This document shows, one piece after another, positions 7,441-14,483 of a stretch of 40,967 nucleotides of DNA (positions are counted from its first letter, which is position 1; every line of letters starts with the position of its first letter). The translations under genes and the position numbers were made by a program. The notes below the pieces were generated by a model. The model was not told the origin of the DNA and did no database searches. It worked only from the letters and a program-made list of their open reading frames with translations. Source of the stretch: a virus; IMG/VR virus record IMGVR_UViG_3300036715_002835, positions 1 to 40,967 of that record. One strand, 5' to 3'.

Positions 7441-7731
7441 CTAATAAATTTTAAATATTCTTCTTTTTGTTATTAAAATCTCTTTATCATATTCAAAAGT
7501 CACTTTTAAATCTTTAATTTCATTATTGTATCTAAAATCAAAATCCAACAGATTTATCATTTTGATAAATCTGAAATTTTTTAAAAAAAATGAATATGAT
7601 TTTACTCCAAATTTATTGAGATGTTCAATCTCCAAATATTTAATAATTGTATTACTATTTATAATTTTACTTATAACTTCATATGGAATTAAATTTTGTG
7701 TTTTACTATCGATATTAAGATTAAAAAACAT
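7441..7731 (-). CDS. 96-residue protein, paralogue of the gene at 10627
   Basis: Shares 'FLKNFRF', 'LLDFD' / 'FLDFD' and 'NEIKDLKV' / 'NEIKNLRV' with the 152-residue minus-strand protein at 10627-11085 but lacks its first ~50 residues. It ends 'ITKRRIFKIY', where the paralogue has the tail 'NRKIKLEKINYL', so the tail is degenerate or lost here. The function is unknown; it may be a decaying copy. Confidence 0.5.
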   Translation of the reverse strand: MFFNLNIDSKTQNLIPYEVISKIINSNTIIKYLEIEHLNKFGVKSYSFFLKNFRFIKMINLLDFDFRYNNEIKDLKVTFEYDKEILITKRRIFKIY

Positions 7732-7750
7732 AACATTTCATTCAATAGAT

Positions 7751-7804
7751 ACAGGTTGGATATGCTCTATTTCTAAAATTGATTTGGTTAAAAGATTATT
7801 ATAA
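7751..7804 (+). pseudogene. C-terminal fragment of the 215-residue protein
   Basis: 'TGWICSISKIDLVKRLL' then stop is almost the same as the end of the protein at 11869-12516 ('PGWICSISKIDLIKNYI'). Only this end remains; it overlaps the 3' end of the epimerase gene on the other strand and marks the decayed part of duplication copy 1. Confidence 0.75.
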
Positions 7805-8647
7805 AGATTGAATATATTCGTTTAATCTATCTTTTGGAGACCAACCTAATATTTTTATAGCGTCATCATTCATTCTAATTGATTTTCTATAATTACCATT
7901 TTGGTCCTTTACATAATTCTTATCAACATTAAATCTCTTGATAAACATATCACATACTTCGTTTATTGAATAATCATGGCCTGTTCCAAGCTCCCATGCG
8001 TCTTCATGTTTTTTATTTCCAAATCCAACTTTAATTAAACCATCCACAATATCATTAACGTGTGTAAAATCTCTACGTTGCTCACCATCTCCAACAATAG
8101 TTAATGGCAAACCAGATTGTACTTGTTTTCTCCAAATTCCTATTAATGCTGACCATTGACCATCAACAAGTTCATTTGGTCCGTATACATTATAAAACCG
8201 TGTTATTTCAAAATCACAATTATAAACTTTTTTATACATTTTAAGAATATCTTCACCAATCTTTTTATATGTTGCATATGGCGACAATGTAGAATCACAC
8301 CATTTAGATGATGATCCAGCATATACAACTTTAACTTTGTTTATTTTTGCCCATTCAGCAACACATTGAGTTCCAAAACTATTCACTCTAAAAGTTTCAT
8401 GTGGATTACTGAATGATGGCTGTATTCTACTCAATGATGCTAAATGATAACACAAATCAAAATTGTCATTTTTCCAATATTGTAGTTGTTCGATATCACC
8501 GTAACAATATTTACAACCTTCAACTTCATATTCTTTCAAACCTGTAGATAAGTCATCTAATGATACAACATCATGTTTATCTTTCACTAATTTTTTAATC
8601 AAATTTGAACCTATAAACCCATTTCCACCTGTAACTAAAATCTTCAT
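7799..8647 (-). CDS. NAD-dependent epimerase/dehydratase (extended SDR)
   Basis: 282 residues. The Rossmann motif 'GGNGFIGSNL' (about residues 7-16) binds NAD(P), 'DDLSTG' follows beta-2, and the catalytic 'YATYK' (YxxxK) is preceded by 'AGSSSKWCD' with the active-site serine. 'RFYNVYGP' and 'RRDFTHVNDIVDG' are typical of UDP-glucose 4-epimerase and dTDP-glucose dehydratase relatives. It converts an unknown nucleotide sugar, perhaps for virion or host surface glycan modification. It is inserted inside copy 1 of a segmental duplication and is not part of the repeated unit, which suggests separate acquisition. A promoter-like AT stretch precedes it; no other sugar genes are in the window. Confidence 0.88.
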   Translation of the reverse strand: MKILVTGGNGFIGSNLIKKLVKDKHDVVSLDDLSTGLKEYEVEGCKYCYGDIEQLQYWKNDNFDLCYHLASLSRIQPSFSNPHETFRVNSFGTQCVAEWAKINKVKVVYAGSSSKWCDSTLSPYATYKKIGEDILKMYKKVYNCDFEITRFYNVYGPNELVDGQWSALIGIWRKQVQSGLPLTIVGDGEQRRDFTHVNDIVDGLIKVGFGNKKHEDAWELGTGHDYSINEVCDMFIKRFNVDKNYVKDQNGNYRKSIRMNDDAIKILGWSPKDRLNEYIQSL

Positions 8648-8717
8648 TCTACACTTTTATTTTTTATTATATATAATAATATATATGTCCTATCAAATAT
8701 AGTTGACTTATATTATA

Positions 8718-8751
8718 AAAAAAAGAACCGATTTAAAATCAGTTCTTTTTT
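8718..8751. terminator. Intrinsic terminator, diverged copy
   Basis: AAAAAGAACCGATTT / AAATCAGTTCTTTTT with one mismatch. It is homologous to the perfect hairpin at 12771-12804 and, like it, follows the end of a 224-residue-type gene (here a relic). Confidence 0.7.
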
Positions 8752-9065
8752 AAAGTTTTAAAACATTCAATGTTCTCAATTTCAACTTTCTAAAATTATA
8801 TGATGCATCTACTACATCTAAATATGAACCTTTATAATTTTTAAACTGTTCTATATTTTTTTTTAATTATAATAATCATATGATTTATCATGATATTTCT
8901 GTAATAAATATGAATTTTTATTAGCATCATAAATGTAATTTCCAATACAATATAACTCTGTATCATTTTTAATTGATTCTAAACTATCAAAAAATAAATT
9001 CAGAATTAAAATTAAACACACTATCAGATAAATTTTTTAAATATTTGTTCAAATCAATTTTCATA
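8752..9065 (-). pseudogene. Frameshifted relic ending in a KLKL tail
   Basis: The minus strand gives 'MKIDLNKYLKNLSDSVFNFN' from an ATG at about 9063, a stop, then in shifted frames 'FFDSLESIKNDTELYCIGNY' ... 'YLLQKYHDKSYDYYN', and finally 'YLDVVDASYNFRKLKLRTLN' with stop near 8756. The last part matches the C-terminus of the protein at 12802-13476 ('LDIVDASYKFRKLKLKNLDN'). Frame changes fall in runs of A/T (one of nine), so the gene is broken or the runs are miscounted. It is the copy-1 counterpart of that gene, probably fused to another decayed sequence upstream. Confidence 0.6.
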
Positions 9066-9069
9066 TTGT

Positions 9070-9339
9070 CTATATTATCAACAGAAAAATCAAAATTATA
9101 TTTAGATATTCATTTGTAAGATTATCTTTTCTTTTCCACCAATCTTTACTGTGAAATGTTGTATATTCAAATTTATCAAATATAGATTTGTATTCAACTT
9201 CCATAATTTTTAAAACACTTTCACAATAGTCGTAAAAGGTATAATACCGTTCATGATAAGGTGCATTAGAATGATAAAAATTTTCATGCAATTCATCTAA
9301 TATATTTCCAATTTCTTTTATTTCATCATCACTCATCAC
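9070..9339 (-). pseudogene. Truncated copy of the 115-residue gene
   Basis: 89 residues, almost identical to the protein at 6079-6426 as far as 'WWKRKDNLTNE', then an unrelated end 'YLNIILIFLLII' read from the adjacent relic. The junction at about 9113 looks like a deletion that removed the 3' third of the gene. The start and its overlap with the upstream gene are kept. Confidence 0.6.
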
Positions 9340-9847
9340 TGCTCAATTTTTTTAATTTTAAATATCTAATATCTTTTTTAGAAAAAATTTCCAACTTTGT
9401 TTGATTAATTATATATGAAAATAATTTATTTTTCATTAATTCTACTTTACCATCAACTGATATAGAACGAATAAGTTCTTCAATTTCTTTAATTTCGTCT
9501 TCCTCTTCATAATCAAAATCTATTTGAACTCCAGCTGTTTCAATATTATATACTAATGACATATATGTTCCATATGAATATTCTTCATATATGTTTTTAT
9601 AACTTACAGGTAAATAATTTTCAAATAAAGAATCAAATTTATTTGATAAATGACACAAGAAGTTATCAAGAATAACATCTAGAAATTCATCACAAGCATA
9701 ATTATTTATTTGACGTTTCATGAATTTGTTTTTGAACCAATCTTTCGCATCAATATCTACTTCATTTGCAATAATATCTATTGCTTCAAGCTGTTTTTTA
9801 ACTTTATCATTTATCCAACTATTAAAATAATTCTCAAAATTTTTCAT
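9329..9847 (-). CDS. 172-residue protein with KLKKL tail, second copy
   Basis: Paralogue of the protein at 6416-6934. It starts 'MKNFENYFNSWI' (tag-like) and shares 'AIDIIANE' and 'LMKNKLF'; from 'IINQTKLEIFSKKDIRYLKL' to the end it is identical, finishing 'KLKKLSSDE'. The sharp change from diverged to near-identical sequence within one gene is the evidence for gene conversion. The function is unknown. Confidence 0.6.
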   Translation of the reverse strand: MKNFENYFNSWINDKVKKQLEAIDIIANEVDIDAKDWFKNKFMKRQINNYACDEFLDVILDNFLCHLSNKFDSLFENYLPVSYKNIYEEYSYGTYMSLVYNIETAGVQIDFDYEEEDEIKEIEELIRSISVDGKVELMKNKLFSYIINQTKLEIFSKKDIRYLKLKKLSSDE

Positions 9848-9888
9848 ATTTGCTGTTTTATAAATTAATCTGCAAATATAATAAAAAT

Positions 9889-9907
9889 TTTTTATATATA
9901 CACTATA
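9889..9907 (+). promoter_or_regulatory. Phage-type promoter element
   Basis: TTTTTATATATACACTATA, the same 19 bases and the same 18-base distance to the ATG (9925) as in copy 1 at 6976-6994. Confidence 0.6.
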
Positions 9908-9924
9908 AAAAATAATTAAAAATT

Positions 9925-10296
9925 ATGTCTATTAAAAAATTTAACGAATATAATCAAATAAATGAAAATATTCTTAGTGATGATGACGATATTGAAAACA
10001 AATGGGAAGTAAGAATAGATGACGCTACTGATTCATTTTGGGAATATAAGCATGATGCTATTGATCGGATACTTGAAATATTAGATACACAAGGTTATAA
10101 AAATAACTTAGAAGGATATCAAGATGATGATTTAGATTATGAAATGAATCTTGGCGAAATCGCAGATGTTTTAGATGTCTTAGATGAAGATGATTTCTAT
10201 GATAAACTAGATGAGCTTAAAGATTTTGTCGGCTATCAAATTGATATACGATTGATTAATATCGCTGACGAAGATGAAATTGAGTTTTTAGAATAA
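9925..10296 (+). CDS. Very acidic N-tagged protein, second copy
   Basis: 123 residues, paralogue of the protein at 7012-7389. The tag reads 'MSIKKFNEYNQINENIL'; the conserved core is 'ENKWEVRIDDAT' ... 'SFWEYKHDAI' ... 'LDEDDFYDKLDELKDFVGY' and 'LINIADEDEIEFLE'. The extreme acidity is retained although many positions changed, so charge is probably what is selected. It may be a DNA mimic (composition-based guess). Confidence 0.65.
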   Translation: MSIKKFNEYNQINENILSDDDDIENKWEVRIDDATDSFWEYKHDAIDRILEILDTQGYKNNLEGYQDDDLDYEMNLGEIADVLDVLDEDDFYDKLDELKDFVGYQIDIRLINIADEDEIEFLE

Positions 10297-10302
10297 AATT
10301 AA

Positions 10303-10419
10303 AAAAAAATAAAAGATATAGAAAAATTTTCAAATTTTAATGTTAAAGATAGTCATAGAATAGATGAAAATAATGATGTGATAATAGGAATTGACGACTT
10401 TTTAAAAACCAAGTTATGA
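10303..10419 (+). pseudogene. N-tagged relic with an ATA at the start position
   Basis: After the acidic gene the frame 'KDIEKFSNFNVKDSHRIDEN' ... 'DVIIGIDDFLKTKL' then TGA is open, but the codon at the expected start is ATA and no ATG or GTG precedes it. 'xKDIEKFSNF' resembles the N-terminal tag, so this looks like a gene that lost its start codon, or one using a rare start. A further fragment 'MIALAAACYKWKNEIFKF' overlaps its stop. Confidence 0.35.
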
Positions 10420-10452
10420 TTGCACTTGCCGCTGCTTGTTATAAGTGGAAAA

Positions 10453-10605
10453 ATGAAATTTTCAAATTTTAAATATAATATTATAGAGTTTAAAAAAGAT
10501 TTTATATTATTTTTAAATAATTATGGATATTTTATAGATAATGATGTTTTAGATTCTAAATTTGCTAAAATGTTATACTTTATAAAAAAAACATTAAAAA
10601 AGTGA
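10453..10605 (+). CDS. Possible 50-residue protein
   Basis: From the ATG at 10453 the frame reads 'MKFSNFKYNIIEFKKDFILF' and ends 'FAKMLYFIKKTLKK' just before a terminator. It is not recognised. It could be the rest of the decayed gene at 10303-10419. A longer frame from 10420 begins in sequence that looks like another relic, so the inner ATG is preferred. Confidence 0.35.
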   Translation: MKFSNFKYNIIEFKKDFILFLNNYGYFIDNDVLDSKFAKMLYFIKKTLKK

Positions 10606-10606
10606 A

Positions 10607-10646
10607 ATAAAAATTACTTGTGATTTTCACAAGTAATTTATTTTTT
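10607..10646. terminator. Intrinsic terminator overlapping a coding end
   Basis: AAATTACTTGTG / CACAAGTAATTT stem, loop ATTTT, T tract after it. The minus-strand 152-residue gene has its stop codon inside the hairpin, so its last codons form one arm. Confidence 0.8.
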
Positions 10647-11085
10647 CAAGTTTAATTTTCCTATTAAACTTTTCATATTCCGAACTAGATGTAATCGTAT
10701 AAATTTTTTCATATTTAAATATTACTCTCAAATTTTTAATTTCATTTGATTTATTCCAATCAAAATCTAGAAAATTCAAAATTTTAACAAACCTAAAATT
10801 TTTTAAAAAATTTGAATATATCTTACTACCGAATTTATCATAATGTACAATTTCTAAATATGATATTGTTTCAGAATTATCTATCATATTTTTAATGCTA
10901 TTATACGGACTTAATTCTTTTCCATCAAAATTTAAATTAAATTTCATAATATTCTTTTCAATAGAATAACAGTTATTTTTCAAATTAAAATCATAAAACA
11001 TAACATCAAAAAGAGAGCAATAAATAGGTTCAACATTGTAAGGTTTAAATATTCCTATATTGTTTATTTGTACAGACATAATCAA
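10627..11085 (-). CDS. 152-residue protein with KLEKI tail
   Basis: Longer paralogue of the protein at 7441-7731. It starts 'MIMSVQINNIGIFKPYNV' and shares 'FLKNFRF' and 'LEIVHYDKFG' / 'LEIEHLNKFG' with the other copy; it ends 'FNRKIKLEKINYL', a version of the recurrent tail. A 4-base ATGA overlap couples it to the 106-residue gene upstream. No family was recognised. Confidence 0.6.
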   Translation of the reverse strand: MIMSVQINNIGIFKPYNVEPIYCSLFDVMFYDFNLKNNCYSIEKNIMKFNLNFDGKELSPYNSIKNMIDNSETISYLEIVHYDKFGSKIYSNFLKNFRFVKILNFLDFDWNKSNEIKNLRVIFKYEKIYTITSSSEYEKFNRKIKLEKINYL

Positions 11086-11402
11086 TCAAAATTAAATTCA
11101 TTTCCAATGACAAACTTTATATCAATATAGATAGGACAATCACTCAATCTTCTATATTTTGGCAAATTATAAATATCGGAAATTCTTTTAAGTTTTTCCT
11201 TTCTAATATTTTTAATATCAGATTTTAAAATTAATTCAACTTTTTGTTTCATCTCATCCATAACTTGCTCTGTTTCAAACTCCCAAATATATTGCTGAAG
11301 CATTTCTTCAATCAATTTTTCACTTCTTCTATATGTTGATATTGAATCTACATCTACGGAAAAAAGTTTTCTTTTTACACTACTAATATCTATTTTTACC
11401 AT
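11082..11402 (-). CDS. 106-residue protein with an internal tail-like motif
   Basis: 'MVKIDISSVKRKLFSVDVDS' then a helical region 'LIEEMLQQYIWEFETEQVMD', the motif 'NIRKEKLKRISDIYN', and 38 further residues ending 'VIGNEFNFD'. The motif is like the C-terminal tail elsewhere but here is internal, so the gene may have been extended at its 3' end, or the resemblance is chance. It has no counterpart in duplication copy 1. The function is unknown. Confidence 0.5.
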   Translation of the reverse strand: MVKIDISSVKRKLFSVDVDSISTYRRSEKLIEEMLQQYIWEFETEQVMDEMKQKVELILKSDIKNIRKEKLKRISDIYNLPKYRRLSDCPIYIDIKFVIGNEFNFD

Positions 11403-11422
11403 ATTGTTTAGTTTTTTTTATA

Positions 11423-11470
11423 AAGGCATTCGCCTTATTTCTATTTATCTGCGAATGCCTTATTTTTAAT
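11423..11470 (+). terminator. Strong hairpin with 17-base loop
   Basis: AAGGCATTCGC / GCGAATGCCTT, 11 perfect pairs of unusually high G+C for this genome, then ATTTTTAAT on the plus strand. No plus-strand gene ends just before it: it lies upstream of the minus-strand gene at 11402 and of the plus-strand gene at 11588. It could terminate an unrecognised short transcript or fold in the 5' leader of the minus-strand gene. Confidence 0.55.
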
Positions 11471-11587
11471 AATATGACTTTTTTTGGCTTTATCTAATGT
11501 TGATTATCTATAGTATTCAATAACTTCAATCATTTTAATATATGATATTATAATAAAAAAGTTTTTAAAAATTAATATATAATAAAT

Positions 11588-11866
11588 ATGAAACATATAA
11601 AAACATTTGAATGTTGGTTTTCAAAAACGGAATACGAACTTGGCAATTATGTTAAATATAAACCAAACAAAAAAATTGATTATATATTTGGTAAAATAAT
11701 TTCAATATTTAAAAATGATGCACAATATCTTATAAGCGATCAAAATTTTAGTGATGACGTTGCAAAATCTTGCTGATGTACACCTAAAACTATAAAAAGA
11801 AAATTAAACGCAAAGGAATTAGCAGAAGTTAAATTTAAAGAAGAAGTAAAAAATTATAATTTATAA
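11588..11866 (+). pseudogene. N-tagged SH3-like gene with an in-frame TGA
   Basis: Starts 'MKHIKTFECWFSKTEYELGN' (N-tag, then an SH3-like start as in the 39-40 kb array). A TGA at 11774-11776 ends it after 'DDVAKSC', but the same frame stays open as 'CTPKTIKRKLNAKELAEVKF' and ends 'VKNYNL' with TAA at 11866, matching the KYNL ends of that array. One base change (TGG to TGA) would explain this. TGA is an ordinary stop elsewhere in the window, so a recent nonsense mutation is most likely; readthrough is not excluded. The next gene's ATG follows two bases later. Confidence 0.6.
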
Positions 11867-11868
11867 AC

Positions 11869-12516
11869 ATGAAACATTTAAACTTATTTGAAAACACATT
11901 TTCAGAAAATATGGAAGTTATTGCAAAAAATGAATCACATTATAGTTGGGAGTATGATAGTCACACAACCACAGCACAAATATTATTGGATAGAACGGAT
12001 GACTCATTATACATTAAAATTAGAACAGTTCACAATAAAAGTGGCTTAGGTGCAGGCTCATATCCGAAAGATTTAGAATTTAAAAGAATTGGAAACTTAC
12101 ACAAAGCTGATTTAACACTAGTTAGATCGCTATTAACAAAATATAATTATTCATATTCGCAACAAAAGTTTTCAAAACATTGGGAAGACGAAGAAGGAAA
12201 TAAAATGACTTTATCCGAACTGTTAAAATTATATAAACCTGAAAAAACTATAAGAGAAGAATCCCCAAAAAAAGAGTTAAAGCATATTCAGTCAATATCA
12301 TCATTTTCTGAACCTAAAAAATCAGATATAGAAATTGTTAAATACTCAGATAGAGCGTATGCAATTTTTGGTGAAGGTACAAAAAATATAAAAGAAAAAT
12401 TAATTGAATTAGGCTGTAGATATAATAAATTTTTAACTGATCCAAAAACTGGCGAAAAACGTCCAGGTTGGATATGTTCAATATCTAAAATAGATTTGAT
12501 TAAAAATTATATTTAA
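11869..12516 (+). CDS. 215-residue N-tagged protein with a C-terminal 'GWICS' domain
   Basis: The N-terminus 'MKHLNLFENTFSEN' is a tag variant. Residues ~15-110 form a domain with 'NESHYSWEYDSHTTTAQILL' and 'KHWEDEEGNKMTLSELL'. After a charged linker comes 'IVKYSDRAYAIFGEGTKNIK', 'LIELGCRYNKFLTDP' and 'RPGWICSISKIDLIKNYI'. From memory this C-terminal pattern (A/V-x-G-x-T-K-x-I-K ... LGxRxN ... GWIxS) recurs in phage and giant-virus proteins of unknown function. Its last 17 codons also occur as a relic at 7751-7804. A tag, a virus-wide domain and its position in the duplicated block suggest an accessory role. Confidence 0.65.
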   Translation: MKHLNLFENTFSENMEVIAKNESHYSWEYDSHTTTAQILLDRTDDSLYIKIRTVHNKSGLGAGSYPKDLEFKRIGNLHKADLTLVRSLLTKYNYSYSQQKFSKHWEDEEGNKMTLSELLKLYKPEKTIREESPKKELKHIQSISSFSEPKKSDIEIVKYSDRAYAIFGEGTKNIKEKLIELGCRYNKFLTDPKTGEKRPGWICSISKIDLIKNYI

Positions 12517-12770
12517 AATTTTATATAATCAAACAACGACTATATTTATTAATTGTAAAAATAGGAACTATTCCTGGTGATGATGAAAGTACAGCTGCAA
12601 GGCTTATTAATTATACTATGCGTACAATAGATTTAGGTGGTGGAATATTTACATGTTTAGCTGAAAATTATACTCTTAAAACAGGTAATTTAGTGAATTC
12701 ATATGCTACTTATGCCGATGAAAGTGATGCTACAACTGCTGGTATTTCTTCTGAAACTACATATAAATAT
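12516..12770 (+). pseudogene. Relic of a virion-like gene
   Basis: The open frame 'VKIGTIPGDDESTAARLINY' ... 'TIDLGGGIFTCLAENYTLKT' ... 'ATYADESDATTAGISSETTY' has the composition of a phage structural protein, but no credible start precedes it and it has no stop before running into the terminator. An ATG at 12618 exists but lies in the middle of the conserved-looking part. I take it as an internal fragment left by recombination. Confidence 0.5.
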
Positions 12771-12804
12771 AAAAAAGAACCGATTAAAAATCGGTTCTTT
12801 TTTA
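12771..12804. terminator. Intrinsic terminator
   Basis: AAAAAAGAACCGATT / AATCGGTTCTTTTTT, a perfect 15-pair stem with loop AAA. It serves the minus-strand gene ending at 12802; a diverged copy is at 8718-8751. Confidence 0.85.
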
Positions 12805-13476
12805 TACATTGTCTAAATTTTTCAATTTCAACTTTCTGAATTTATATGACGCATCTACAATATCCAAATAAATTTCATTATCACTACGCAATTTATCATC
12901 TTCTACAATTTTACAATTCTCTATATAAGATATTGAATTATTGTAAAAATTATATAGAATATTTGAAGCATTTTTTATTTCAGCTATGTATTTTTCAGCA
13001 TCTTCTAAATTATATAATATTTTATCACAATTAAAAACGGATTCAAAATTTTTAATAACAAAATTATCCTTAAAATTATTAATTGATTCTATTTCATTTT
13101 TCAATGTAATTAGATTCAATCCACATTCTTGAATATTATCAATAGCATTATTTATAACCAATTTAGATTTAGCACTAATTATAGGATAAAAATATTTCTT
13201 TCTAGATAATATGGCTGAGTGTTTAATATTATCGTCAACCTCACAACCTAATGATAAAAATATTTTGCCTTTATTCATTTCTAAATTTGATAATATTAAA
13301 TCAATTTGTTTTTCGGCAAATTTGTTTGTTTTCCAAGTTAAAACCTTTGATAAATTTTTAGTAAAAATATATGTTCTATAAAATCTGTTCCAACCATTAT
13401 AAGAATAATAGAACTCTCCAAATTCTGGATGAATTATCTTTATCGCATATTCTTTATTTGTTTTTATTTTAGACAT
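12802..13476 (-). CDS. 224-residue protein with KLKNL tail
   Basis: Not recognised. 'MSKIKTNKEYAIKIIHPEFG' leads a mixed domain with 'SYNGWNRFYRTYIFTKNLSK'; the rest is helical, with 'LGCEVDDNIKHSAILSRKKY' in the middle and 'LDIVDASYKFRKLKLKNLDN' at the end, a form of the common tail. A broken paralogue with the same end is at 8752-9065. 'KVLTWKTNKFAEKQIDLILS' hints at a small regulator-like helical segment, but I cannot assign it. Confidence 0.6.
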   Translation of the reverse strand: MSKIKTNKEYAIKIIHPEFGEFYYSYNGWNRFYRTYIFTKNLSKVLTWKTNKFAEKQIDLILSNLEMNKGKIFLSLGCEVDDNIKHSAILSRKKYFYPIISAKSKLVINNAIDNIQECGLNLITLKNEIESINNFKDNFVIKNFESVFNCDKILYNLEDAEKYIAEIKNASNILYNFYNNSISYIENCKIVEDDKLRSDNEIYLDIVDASYKFRKLKLKNLDNV

Positions 13477-13495
13477 ATTATTGTTTTAAAAAATG

Positions 13496-13722
13496 TTAGA
13501 TTTTAATTTTTGAAGTTTGATTTCCAGATTTTACAATATAAGTACCATTGTTTAGATTCAATTCTACTGTATTATTAGTCAATTCTAATGTTTTAAGTTT
13601 AACTCCAACTAAATTGTTTTTTGTTTTTTTTTGGTTTAACCTCTTTTCCTTGAGTTTTAAAGATTTTATAAGTATCAACATAATGAAACAGTTTTTATTT
13701 CTAAAAATCTAAAATGTTTCAT
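13496..13722 (-). pseudogene. Frameshifted N-tagged gene with a T9SS-like C-terminal end
   Basis: Three frames join up: 'MKHFRFLEIKTVSL' (ATG at 13720-13722, an N-tag), then 'YVDTYKIFKTQGKEVKPKK', then after a run of A 'NNLVGVKLKTLELTNNTVEL' and 'NLNNGTYIVKSGNQTSKIKI' with TAA. The last part is like type IX secretion C-terminal sorting domains of Bacteroidota (pattern: vY-x-x-x-G-K-x-V ... L-x-x-G-x-Y-x-V-K-x-G-x-Q-T-x-K). Only the last frame (from an ATG at 13681) is long enough to be seen as one ORF. It is either broken or miscounted in homopolymers. Confidence 0.4.
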
Positions 13723-13851
13723 AATTATAAATAGTTTTTATATTTATAAAAAGAATATAATAATAAGTTTAATTTTTATATGTTAAATATTTTTAAAAAT
13801 AAACTTATAAAAAAAAATAATATATATTCTAACTATAAATAATAAAATACT

Positions 13852-14400
13852 ATGGAAAAATTAAAATGGCAAAAGTTTAACGGAGAAAAAATTTCAAGCA
13901 TAAATGATTATGTTTTGGATTATGTTACAAATGTAGATAGAACAACAAAAGTTATTGTTGGTTGTGATTCAGATACACATTCACGCAAAACTAGCTATGC
14001 TGTTACCGTTGTTTTTTATAATGAATTTAAAAGAAATGGTGCTCACGTTGTTTATGCTAAATATAATGTACCTAAGGTTAAAGATATGATCACAAAACTT
14101 TGGGATGAAGCCGTTATAGCACATAGTGTTGCAGAATCTTTAGATAATTCATTAAGAGGTAATTACTATTATAAATTTGATAGAAATTATTATGACAATT
14201 CGGTACCAGAAAGGTTAGTTGAAATTCATGTGGATTTAAATTCAACAAAATCTACTAGAAATGGTTCAAGAATGTCTAATAATAAATCTAATAAAATATA
14301 CAATGATGTAATGGGCTGGCTATGTGGAGAAAGATATAAAGTAATGGGTAAACCATACGCATTTAGTGCGTCAAGTGCTGGAGATAAGCTTTGTCGTTAA
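13852..14400 (+). CDS. DUF458 (YkuK-like) predicted RNase H-fold nuclease
   Basis: 182 residues. 'KVIVGCDSDTHSRKTSYAVT' (about residues 38-57) has the D-S-D/Q-x-H-S pattern that opens the RNase H-like fold of the B. subtilis YkuK family. 'VEIHVDLNST' supplies the next acidic strand ('HxDxN') and the end 'PYAFSASSAGDKLC' matches the family's last conserved 'S-A-x-x-A-D-x-x-x' segment. Members are common in large phages and predicted to be nucleases, without an assigned substrate. A structured RNA candidate follows directly downstream on the same strand. Confidence 0.8.
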   Translation: MEKLKWQKFNGEKISSINDYVLDYVTNVDRTTKVIVGCDSDTHSRKTSYAVTVVFYNEFKRNGAHVVYAKYNVPKVKDMITKLWDEAVIAHSVAESLDNSLRGNYYYKFDRNYYDNSVPERLVEIHVDLNSTKSTRNGSRMSNNKSNKIYNDVMGWLCGERYKVMGKPYAFSASSAGDKLCR

Positions 14401-14483
14401 AATAGATAAAAATCATATTTAGATATTTATATATAATATTGTAATTATGATTAAAAGTAATACTAAACATATAACTGGAAAAA

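Larger units (their letters stand above)
6079..7804. repeat. Segmental duplication, copy 1
   Basis: The order 115-residue gene (-), 172-residue gene (-), divergent promoter, acidic 125-residue gene (+), terminator, 96-residue gene (-), then a fragment of the 215-residue gene (+) is repeated in the same order at 9070-12516. The left part (6079 to about 6500) is nearly identical to its copy at the nucleotide level; the rest is clearly diverged. Confidence 0.75.
9070..12516. repeat. Segmental duplication, copy 2
   Basis: Copy 2 of the block described at 6079-7804, with the same gene order but with extra genes (106- and 62-residue) and the full 215-residue gene. The copy-1 relic at 8752-9065 and the intact 224-residue gene at 12802-13476 extend the correspondence further right, giving a repeat of roughly 3-4.4 kb that has lost parts of the first copy. 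Confidence 0.65.

Noticed and set aside
7526-7804. 92-residue plus-strand ORF as a gene
   Set aside because: Mostly antisense to the 96-residue gene; only its last 17 codons have meaning, as a relic of the 215-residue gene.
11774-11776. TGA read as tryptophan or selenocysteine (recoded phage)
   Set aside because: Several other genes end in TGA in tight overlaps with the next start (e.g. 6416, 5362, 39598), and tryptophan is coded by TGG throughout. No selenocysteine element was seen.
12618-12839. 73-residue plus-strand ORF as a gene
   Set aside because: Its frame is already open and protein-like upstream of the ATG, and its last ~20 codons are the terminator hairpin and antisense of another gene; treated as a relic.
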